From: Trichormus variabilis 0441 | GTDB taxonomy: Bacteria > Cyanobacteriota > Cyanobacteriia > Cyanobacteriales > Nostocaceae | Assembly: GCF_009856605.1 (NCBI RefSeq) | Contig: NZ_CP047242.1 | Span: 3,540,001 to 3,604,000, forward strand | DNA length: 64,000 nucleotides | Direction of reading: 5' to 3' | The notes under the pieces: model-generated | What the model saw: the letters and a program-made list of their open reading frames with translations, nothing else | The model's database searches: none | What the model was told of the DNA's origin: nothing | Part shown: in pieces, positions 36,117 through 43,867 of the stretch | Position numbering within the stretch: position 1 is the first letter of the stretch | How the letters are laid out: every line of letters starts with the position of its first letter | Position numbers and translations under genes: made by a program

Positions 36117-36365
36117 ATGGAGACTAAAGAGAAAGTCGAATTTGCTGGTTTACCGTTGGCTGTCTATCGAGAGATAGCAGTTCATCTACGTCAAGTTGAA
36201 GGGGTAGAAGTCAGTTTAATTCCCCAATCATCTCAACAGTTTGATTATTATCAAAGTCAAATTGATGGCTTGTGTATCTCTTGGAAAGCAAACGCTAATG
36301 CTGAGAGTCGGCAACGGGTACAGCAAATTTTGACATACTATAAAAATCGTTATAGTCTATGTTGA
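36117..36365 (+). CDS. Small conserved hypothetical protein
   Basis: 82 residues, mixed alpha/beta, no membrane segment: LAVYREIAVHLRQVEGVEV, QQFDYYQSQIDGL, then QRVQQILTYYKNRY. It starts 2 bases after the lipoprotein stop, so the two are almost certainly translated from one mRNA. The compact size suggests a cytosolic partner protein. Function unknown. Confidence 0.75.
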   Translation: METKEKVEFAGLPLAVYREIAVHLRQVEGVEVSLIPQSSQQFDYYQSQIDGLCISWKANANAESRQRVQQILTYYKNRYSLC

Positions 36366-36819
36366 CTTGGCTTTATGAGTCATAGTGACAACTCTGGATT
36401 TTTCATCTTAGATGTTTGACTAAGGTTTTGTTAGCCTTTGATGATCTTTGTGGAAGATGATCTGCATATTCTGTTTCCCCCGGTAGTCCTCTGTTTGAGT
36501 TGCTGTTGGGGGCTTTAGTTATGCGCTTCAATCAGTCTGTTTAATTTTCTGGGATTTACATTTCTTTAAAAGTAGCCTCGCATTGCTCAGTTATAATAAA
36601 CACATAACTGTGCATAGATTTTGCTCAAGTTACCATGTATGAAAATTGCCGTACCTCAGTAACCTGGAAATTATTTTTTCCATAGAAGTTAATGTCAGTA
36701 GACGTAACTAGCCTATACTTTTTACGGTTTAATATACTTATATAAATTAAATTAATAAAAACTGTATTTTTCAAGTATCTATGCGGCTCTGATATGTTAT
36801 CTGATAGGCTGCCCTGCTT
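36366..36819. other. Intergenic region upstream of the vWA/tubulin/motor cluster
   Basis: 454 bases without a gene. At 36470-36515 CCCCCGG and GGGGG arms flank CTCTGTTTGAGTTGCTG, a weak stem-loop that may end the preceding transcript. The remainder is AT-rich and should hold the cluster's promoter; I see no operator palindrome. Confidence 0.45.
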
Positions 36820-37965
36820 GTGACAATTACACCAATTCCCCCTGGACAACCGCTTAGTTCTACACAAAAAATCGGTTTAAATCTGGTGTCCGTTTTCGGT
36901 AATGGACGAGATGTTGTCTTGGCGATTGATATGACGGAAAGCGTGGGTTTGAATGATGAAGGTCGTATTCGCCTACGGCAAATAGTGGAAGATAGCCTCA
37001 AGCCTGGAGATTCTGTATACGTTGTTCCTTTTGCTAGGGATGTAGTCTTAGGTGAAGGGATATCTGGTGTCAATCAGTTGGGAACACCCATAAATTTTAG
37101 TAGTAAAAGTAAAGCGGATATAGACAAAGTATTAAATAAAATACCTTTTGTCTCTGATCCCAATCGCTATGGTACAGATATTCAAAAAGCAGAATTAATT
37201 ATTTATCAAGGCATTGCTCAAGTTAATCAGGATCGTCTGCAAAAGCAGCAACCAATTAAACCACAGTCAGTAGTTTGGATTAGTGATGCGCCTTTGTTTA
37301 CCCAACCAGGTATTACTTCACAAGTATGGGTGGAGACTCCTGCTGACAGTCCTTTTCGGAGCGCAAAATCGCCAGAAAGTCAACAGCGACAGGCTTGGAT
37401 AAAAGCTTTACCATTACAGGCGCGATCGCGGTCAATTATTACTCAGGACAATAAAGAATATAAACTCACTGTTGTCGATATTCCTCCCACTGTACAGGAA
37501 TTTTGCACACCAGCACCAGGGGGAGAGGAAACTTGTCTAGTTAATCCTTATTTAACTAGACAATTATGGCTACCTGGATTAATTGCACTGTTAATATTCT
37601 TTAGTTTATTGGTAACGGCTAGGAAGTTTTATCGATTACAGAAAAAATGGGAATTAATAGTAGATTTTGAAGCTACAGCCAAACCAGAAGACCAAAAATG
37701 CCGATTACCTAATAACAAACGTATTGCTATTGGTGAATATGACTCGACTTGTGTAGATTCTATTGATTGTCCAGGTGTAGAAGTTAGAGCATATTTAGAG
37801 CGTAAAGGTGAAAAGCTTTATTTAGTACCAACTAACTCAGCACCAATTTATTATCAAGGTCGAGAAATTACATCACGGACTTTAATATCTAGTTCCCGGT
37901 TTCGTTTAAATTGCCCAGACTTCCGCCAAGGTGAATACGAAATAAATATTAAACTTAATAAATAG
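36820..37965 (+). CDS. von Willebrand factor A domain membrane protein
   Basis: 381 residues. The vWA domain (about 28-210) has the metal-ion MIDAS motif D37-x-T39-x-S41 (AIDMTES) and the later ISDAP segment. A loop with two cysteines (CTPAPGGEETC) precedes one membrane helix (about 250-270, LPGLIALLIFFSLLV). After that come basic residues (ARKFYRLQKK) and a C-terminal beta domain of about 100 residues. The basic flank predicts a cytoplasmic C-terminus, yet no signal peptide would export the vWA half. The GTG start is forced by a TAG at 36805. First gene of the cluster, 18 bases before the tubulin-like gene. vWA domains usually serve as metal-dependent docking modules. Confidence 0.85.
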   Translation: MTITPIPPGQPLSSTQKIGLNLVSVFGNGRDVVLAIDMTESVGLNDEGRIRLRQIVEDSLKPGDSVYVVPFARDVVLGEGISGVNQLGTPINFSSKSKADIDKVLNKIPFVSDPNRYGTDIQKAELIIYQGIAQVNQDRLQKQQPIKPQSVVWISDAPLFTQPGITSQVWVETPADSPFRSAKSPESQQRQAWIKALPLQARSRSIITQDNKEYKLTVVDIPPTVQEFCTPAPGGEETCLVNPYLTRQLWLPGLIALLIFFSLLVTARKFYRLQKKWELIVDFEATAKPEDQKCRLPNNKRIAIGEYDSTCVDSIDCPGVEVRAYLERKGEKLYLVPTNSAPIYYQGREITSRTLISSSRFRLNCPDFRQGEYEINIKLNK

Positions 37966-37983
37966 GATTAGGGGTTGCATTAA

Positions 37984-40900
37984 ATGAATCAAGTAAGTGC
38001 AAATGAACTGCAATATCGTGGGATTAACCGCACAATTTGTATTGGCTTAGGTGGTACTGGACGAGATGTTTTGATGCGAATTAGACGGTTAATTGTTGAC
38101 CGTTATGGAGATTTAAGCAATCTGCCAATTGTAAGTTTTGTTCATCTAGATACTGATAAAGCTGCAACACAAGTGACTGGCATTCGTACAGGAAGTACTT
38201 ATCATGGTGTTGATCTCAGCTTTCGAGAAGCCGAAAAAGTTAGCGCCACTATGTCCGCCAAGGAAGTAACGATGTTTGTGGAAGGACTAGAAAGGCGCTC
38301 AGAATATACTCGTTACGGCCCCTACGACCATATTGCTAGATGGTTTCCTCCCCAACTGTTGCGAAATATTAAAGCTGTGGAGGAAGGTGCAAAAGGAATT
38401 AGACCTGTAGGGAGACTAGCTTTTTTTCATAATTATCAAAAGATAAAAATAGCGATTGAAACCGCAGAAAGACTTAGTAGGGGACATGATGCTTTATTGC
38501 TGAGAAAGGGGTTAAGAGTTGAACCAGGATTGAATATTTTTGTGATTGGTTCTCTGTGTGGTGGTACAGGGAGCGGTATGTTTTTGGATGTTGCTTATAG
38601 TCTTAGACATCTTTATGGTGAACAAGGCGCTCAGATTGTCAGCTATTTAGTGATTAGTCCAGAATTATATGGTAATACCCCTAATATGAGTGCTAATACT
38701 TATGCTGCTTTGAAAGAGTTAAATTACTACAGTACTCCAGGGACAAAATTTGCAGCCTGTTATGATATTGAAAATCTAGAATTTCTACAAGAAAAGCGTC
38801 CGCCTTTTGACTACACTTATTTAGTTTCTCATCAGACAGGAGGCGAATATCAAATTCTTGATCAAGGTAAGTTATGTAATGTGATCGCTCACAAGATAGC
38901 TCTAGATTTTTCCGGTGAGTTAGCACCTGTAATTAAAGGACATAGAGATAATTTTCTCCAACATATAATTCAGTGGGATAAACATCCACGTCCTAATGGT
39001 CAGAGGTATTTAACATTTGGGTTAGCGGCGATTTATTTTCCCCGTGACACTATCGTGGAAATTGCCTTAATAAGGGTTAGTTTAGCATTAGTAAAGTTTT
39101 GGTTAAATGGCAAAGGTCAAAGTCCAGATCCTCAGAAACTACTGGATCAATTTCTGATTCAATCTCGTTGGCATAATGACTTAGCCAAAAAAGACGGCTT
39201 AACTACGAAAATAGCAGAATCAGTAGAGGATACAAATAAAAACTTTAGTAGCAATATTAGTACCTGGAGAAGTAAATTAGAGCGATCAATTTCTGAATGT
39301 CAGAATAAAGATGATCGTAACGGTATTCGTCAACAGTTACCAAGGGAGTTTCGAGAGCAATTTCGGAAAGTGCAGCCGGGGGAAACAGAAAATGTCCGAG
39401 GTATTTGGCTGACAAAATTGCTCCAGTCTTCTCCAAATATCACCAAGGAACTAAAGACTAATATTGACGATTATTTAATTCAGTTACTCACGCCAAGTGA
39501 GCCTATTTTCTCTATTAAAAGCAGTCGTGATTGGCTAGATGCTTTACAACATGAACTACATAACTATCAATTCAATCTGCAAGAAGCAATTACCGATTTT
39601 GGTGGGATGAAACGCGCGGAGGATATTGATAAAAAATGGCGAGATGCCGAGCAAATGATTGAAGATATTGAGCATAAAATTGGTATTCCCATAATTAATA
39701 CTAAGAATAGCCAAGTGCAAGCTGAAGTTAAAAGGGTAGTGCAAGAAGTCTGCAAACTCATTAAACATAACTTTGATTTTACCGTCTTTCAAGAGGCTCT
39801 AAAAATAGTCAATGAATTACAAAAACACGTTCAGGAAAGAGGGAATCAAGTTACTGCTTTTAGTAGAGTCATTGAAAATTTGCAAACTTTCTATGAGAAG
39901 CAAGATAGTGATTTAAGACAGTTAAACTTTGATGAAATGAGTGGAGAAGCCATATTTGATAGTGAAGATATTGATCGCTGTTATCAAACTATGTTGCCAG
40001 AAGATGATCTTCGCAGACAATTGGTATTAGCTAGCTCGGAAATTACGGAACCTGCTGGAAGGGGACAATCTTTGGCAAGTTTTATAGATAGAGAAAGAAC
40101 TACGCCAGAACAGCTACAAACAGAAATTGACCTAAAGGTTGACAGTTTATTTGCTTCTCGCGTTACTAATATTGTCAACTCTGTGATTAAGCGTTTCATG
40201 CAAAAATATCCTTTAGCAGCGCGTTCGACTCGGTTAGCGCAAGTTATGCAAGAAGCTGAACCTCTGCTGAGGCTGAATTTAAGTGACCCTTATTTCCGTG
40301 AAGACCCGGCGAAAAGTAGTAAATTAATTGGGTTTAAGGATAAGGATGAATTGGAGGTACGACAGTTTAAAACTGTATTAGCACAAGATTTAGGTATTGA
40401 ATCAAGTGTGATAAAAGCGACACAATCTGAAGATGAGATTTTAATTGTCAATGAGTATGCTGGTTTTCCTCTCAGGCTAATTAGTAGTCTGGAGAGGATG
40501 AGAAACCCCTATCTACGTGAACAAAATTCTGCCACATCTTTTCTGCATAACGATTACCAAGTAGCATTTCCAGATATTATCCCCCCAGATGCGATCGCAA
40601 TGGAAAAACTGGAAGATGTCTTCTATCCTTGTTTGGCCTTTAGGTTACTCAAGGAAAACCAAGAAAATCAACAATTAGAATTTCAATATTATGATTCCTT
40701 GCGTGATAGTTACAATACTGCTACTTTGAGTCCAGAGTGGAGTCAAGCCTTGGAAGAATTAGCTAACCGCAACGACATGACTGAGGCTTTGCTACAGCTT
40801 TTAGAGCGAGAAATTTCTGTAATTTCTGGACAACCAGAACTTTGGGAAAATCAGTATTTACCAAAACTAAGGCAATTTGTGCAGGCAGTAGATGATTTAT

Positions 40901-41241
40901 CAGAAGATAGTCCCAATTATCCCTACAAACTCGCAGTAGTAGGAACATCCGCCAGCACAGATCCTACAGTTAAAGAAGGAATTATTCATCGCTTTCGGAG
41001 AAAAATGAATGAGCGATTTAGCATATCTCAAAGTCGCGCTTTTGCACCAAATAATAATACATCAATGCAAACAGCTATTGCTGGTGAAATAGTCGTGGAT
41101 ATGCCTGTTGATACTACTGATAATAGAGTCAGGCGGCGCTTAGAATTAGAGCGGTTGAAACAAGATTTAGATGAAGATTTTATTACTCAAGATGAATATG
41201 AGCGTGAAAAACAAAGGATTTTTGCTCAATATCCCCTTTAG
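37984..41241 (+). CDS. Large tubulin/FtsZ-like GTPase (Tubulin_2-type)
   Basis: 1085 residues. The N-terminal third is a tubulin-like nucleotide-binding domain: CIGLGGTGRDVL (about 19-30), a conserved VHLDTDK, then the tubulin signature SLCGGTGSGMFLD (GGTGSG near 193-198). The middle (about 400-900) is mostly helical and may form a scaffold. The C-terminal about 35 residues (LERLKQDLDEDFITQDEYEREK in pieces) match a SHOCT-like oligomerisation motif. The protein is much larger than FtsZ (about 400) and is not a divisome gene. Cytoskeletal GTPases polymerise on GTP; whether this one does is unknown. It sits between the vWA protein and the motor-like pair. Confidence 0.88.
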   Translation: MNQVSANELQYRGINRTICIGLGGTGRDVLMRIRRLIVDRYGDLSNLPIVSFVHLDTDKAATQVTGIRTGSTYHGVDLSFREAEKVSATMSAKEVTMFVEGLERRSEYTRYGPYDHIARWFPPQLLRNIKAVEEGAKGIRPVGRLAFFHNYQKIKIAIETAERLSRGHDALLLRKGLRVEPGLNIFVIGSLCGGTGSGMFLDVAYSLRHLYGEQGAQIVSYLVISPELYGNTPNMSANTYAALKELNYYSTPGTKFAACYDIENLEFLQEKRPPFDYTYLVSHQTGGEYQILDQGKLCNVIAHKIALDFSGELAPVIKGHRDNFLQHIIQWDKHPRPNGQRYLTFGLAAIYFPRDTIVEIALIRVSLALVKFWLNGKGQSPDPQKLLDQFLIQSRWHNDLAKKDGLTTKIAESVEDTNKNFSSNISTWRSKLERSISECQNKDDRNGIRQQLPREFREQFRKVQPGETENVRGIWLTKLLQSSPNITKELKTNIDDYLIQLLTPSEPIFSIKSSRDWLDALQHELHNYQFNLQEAITDFGGMKRAEDIDKKWRDAEQMIEDIEHKIGIPIINTKNSQVQAEVKRVVQEVCKLIKHNFDFTVFQEALKIVNELQKHVQERGNQVTAFSRVIENLQTFYEKQDSDLRQLNFDEMSGEAIFDSEDIDRCYQTMLPEDDLRRQLVLASSEITEPAGRGQSLASFIDRERTTPEQLQTEIDLKVDSLFASRVTNIVNSVIKRFMQKYPLAARSTRLAQVMQEAEPLLRLNLSDPYFREDPAKSSKLIGFKDKDELEVRQFKTVLAQDLGIESSVIKATQSEDEILIVNEYAGFPLRLISSLERMRNPYLREQNSATSFLHNDYQVAFPDIIPPDAIAMEKLEDVFYPCLAFRLLKENQENQQLEFQYYDSLRDSYNTATLSPEWSQALEELANRNDMTEALLQLLEREISVISGQPELWENQYLPKLRQFVQAVDDLSEDSPNYPYKLAVVGTSASTDPTVKEGIIHRFRRKMNERFSISQSRAFAPNNNTSMQTAIAGEIVVDMPVDTTDNRVRRRLELERLKQDLDEDFITQDEYEREKQRIFAQYPL

Positions 41242-41409
41242 AGTCATTTATAGATGGGTATCAATTAATATATTCCTATAGCAATTTCTACCTGAGCAAA
41301 AACAGCCAAAAAATCATCTGAGATAGAAGAGGATATACACAGATAATTTTTCCTATCAGCAGAGTAGGAGAGGCTGTAAATATGTCTTGACAAACTTACA
41401 ATTACTTTC

Positions 41410-42984
41410 ATGCCACCCATACCACATTACTTAACTTTTATCACCGTTATTTTAGTTGTCATACCATCAGTAATTACTATTTTTTTACGGTTCAAACTTT
41501 ATCAACATCTAGTATCTTTAGAAGAGAAAGTCAGAAGGTTAATTAATAGACAGTCACGAGGACAACAGCCAAAAATATTAGAAGAATTAGAATCTAGGTT
41601 TCAGCAGGCTAGTAATAACTTAGATCAGGTTAATACTGTAGCATTGATAGACCAAGTTTATAGTCGAGAAAAGATTAATGGATTTACCTGTGAACAAATT
41701 GACTATTGGTGTCGAATTCTTCCTAATTTACTTTTAGCCTTTGGGTTGCTTGGTACTTTCTTTGGAATTACAAGTAATTTAGCAGAAATTAGTCAAACGA
41801 TAAATCAAAATAATTCTAATAATGTCAATGACTTAGTTTCCGCATTGAACAAGCCATTAGAAGGTATGAGTATTGCTTTCGTGACTAGTTTAACAGGACT
41901 TTTGTTTAGTAGTATATTAACAGTATTTAACTGGCTAAAAAATACGGGCTTTGCTAAATATAGACTTATTAGTAGTCTTGAAGATTATCTAGATAATATT
42001 TATCAACCAGAAATCCAAGGTGATACTCGTCTCGATAAAATAGTCAATCGAATGGTATCCCAGCAAGATGAGTTTTTAACACGATTTGGTTCTACGGTTC
42101 GGGATGCAGTGGAACAATCGCTTGGTAATGTAGCTAAACAAATTGCTCAAGGAAATAAAGAAGCCTCTGATTTAGCCAAGCAAGTATATGAAAGCTTTTA
42201 TCAAGCAGCTGGTACTATATCTACTGCCGCCAGTGAATTTGATCATTCAATTCAAGAATTGAACGCAAAATCGCAAATATTTAAACAATCTGCGGAAATT
42301 TTTGAAAGAAGCCAGTTTCCTCAGCAGTTGTCAGCAGCTACAGCAGATTTGAGTAGCATACAGTTAAAATTTTCGCAGTCGGCTACAAGTCTGGCGGATA
42401 CGGTTAAATCTTTTGCAACAGTACTGAGTGAAGTTCAAAGTTGTAACCAGGAATTAATCAAAATAGGACTAGATATTCAGAAAGTTAATCAAACATCTTT
42501 ACAAGTATTTGATTTGCATCAATCTAATCAAGATGCGTTGACAGAGATAATACCACAATTGAAGCAAGGAACTACTAGCTTCTCTAGAGCGATTAATAAG
42601 CTGGGGAAATTAGAGGAAAGAATTGTGGATAAAGCAGATAGTTTTAACACCGTGGAAGTTACTTTACGGGAATTATTATTATCTGTAAATCAATATACAG
42701 AAAAAGCAAATTCCGGTTTATCGAATGTATCTAAAAAGTTAGAGGACAATAATCTATCGGTTAATAACTTAGTTAGTAATGTTGAAGAATTGATCAAGCA
42801 AATAACTTTTGATTTGAATACATTAATTAATGAAATACATTCGTTACAGAATAGTAATAATGCTTTATTTGTGAAACATGAAAAAGTAGGCGATCACCTG
42901 ATAGAAGCAATGAACAAATTGAATAATATCAATAATAATACCTTTGTTTATAAAGATGTAAATTTAAGTAATGACCATTCTTGA
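41410..42984 (+). CDS. MotA/ExbB/ZorA-like membrane channel protein with long tail
   Basis: 524 residues. Membrane helices lie at about 7-26, 103-122 and 152-175. The second and third carry the MotA/TolQ/ExbB hallmarks (LLLAFGLLGTFFGIT; GMSIAFVTSLTGLLFS), which form the ion channel wall with a MotB-type partner. Residues about 185-524 are a long, coiled-coil-rich tail that should lie in the cytoplasm, as the tail of ZorA does in Zorya. It begins 168 bases after the tubulin-like gene and 44 bases before its OmpA-domain partner. TolQ and MotA lack such a tail, so ZorA-like or chemotaxis-like signalling use is more likely than flagellar or Tol function. Confidence 0.85.
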   Translation: MPPIPHYLTFITVILVVIPSVITIFLRFKLYQHLVSLEEKVRRLINRQSRGQQPKILEELESRFQQASNNLDQVNTVALIDQVYSREKINGFTCEQIDYWCRILPNLLLAFGLLGTFFGITSNLAEISQTINQNNSNNVNDLVSALNKPLEGMSIAFVTSLTGLLFSSILTVFNWLKNTGFAKYRLISSLEDYLDNIYQPEIQGDTRLDKIVNRMVSQQDEFLTRFGSTVRDAVEQSLGNVAKQIAQGNKEASDLAKQVYESFYQAAGTISTAASEFDHSIQELNAKSQIFKQSAEIFERSQFPQQLSAATADLSSIQLKFSQSATSLADTVKSFATVLSEVQSCNQELIKIGLDIQKVNQTSLQVFDLHQSNQDALTEIIPQLKQGTTSFSRAINKLGKLEERIVDKADSFNTVEVTLRELLLSVNQYTEKANSGLSNVSKKLEDNNLSVNNLVSNVEELIKQITFDLNTLINEIHSLQNSNNALFVKHEKVGDHLIEAMNKLNNINNNTFVYKDVNLSNDHS

Positions 42985-43028
42985 AATGTGATTCATAAAA
43001 TTAGTTCGTTCCGGTAAATAAAACTCTT

Positions 43029-43676
43029 ATGGCTCGTACTTCAAGGCATAAAGAATATAGTGAAGAACTGAACGTTTGGCAGGCTTTTACCGATTTAATG
43101 TCTAATGCCTTTCTCATGGCAATTCTGTTTTTATTGTTAAATATCGTCACATCGTCTTTATCACAACAAAAACAGAATAATGATGCACCACCAATCATTC
43201 TGATTAAAGATGAAGGTGCTTATCGATTTGCCTCAGGTAGTGCAGAAATTCCCCCTAAAATGTTAGTCTACATTTTGAGGCGAATAGTACCAGAAATAGA
43301 GGCTAGAACCAAGCAATATAATATTAATGTTGTTGAAATAATTGGTCATACTGATGGACAACCTAATGGTAATGTGGTGAGTAACTTAGACCAAAATTTA
43401 GAAAAAGTAGTTAACGGCGAATTACCTATAGTTAATCTTCGTGCTGGTTCTAACGCCGACTTGGGATTGATGCGGGCTTTGGCGGTAGTTAAAGTGCTAC
43501 GTGATGTTCAGAGAAAGCAGGGCAAATTGTCAAAGCTATCGTTTCGAGGGTATTCTGCGGCACAAATGATTTTACCAAGTGGTGAAGTTGCGGCGATCGC
43601 TCGTCAAGATGATCAAACACGGCGACGCATTGAAATTCGCTTCACTCGACTGGGTAAGGTGCGAGAAGTCAAGTAA
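43029..43676 (+). CDS. OmpA/MotB/ZorB-like peptidoglycan-binding motor partner
   Basis: 215 residues. The short cytoplasmic N-terminus is followed by one membrane helix (about 18-40: QAFTDLMSNAFLMAILF). It starts with Asp22, placed like the ion-carrying Asp of MotB and ZorB. The periplasmic part is an OmpA-like peptidoglycan-binding domain (FASGSAEIPP, then IIGHTDG at 104-110, ending RRRIEIRF). With the preceding gene this makes a plausible ion-driven stator pair anchored to the cell wall. It has no lipobox or signal cleavage site. Confidence 0.88.
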   Translation: MARTSRHKEYSEELNVWQAFTDLMSNAFLMAILFLLLNIVTSSLSQQKQNNDAPPIILIKDEGAYRFASGSAEIPPKMLVYILRRIVPEIEARTKQYNINVVEIIGHTDGQPNGNVVSNLDQNLEKVVNGELPIVNLRAGSNADLGLMRALAVVKVLRDVQRKQGKLSKLSFRGYSAAQMILPSGEVAAIARQDDQTRRRIEIRFTRLGKVREVK

Positions 43677-43867
43677 ATATCAGCTTTATAACTTGACACT
43701 TAAGAATTGCGCTCTTAAATAAAATTATTATTCAGCCGGAGTTCTTTACAGTTTTTGAATCGAAACATTATATTACATTCATGAAATTACAGATTGCTGA
43801 GGTAAACTTGCAAGAAAAATAACGCAAACTACTACTCAGCTGCTCTTCAGTCTGGGCATCACTCACA

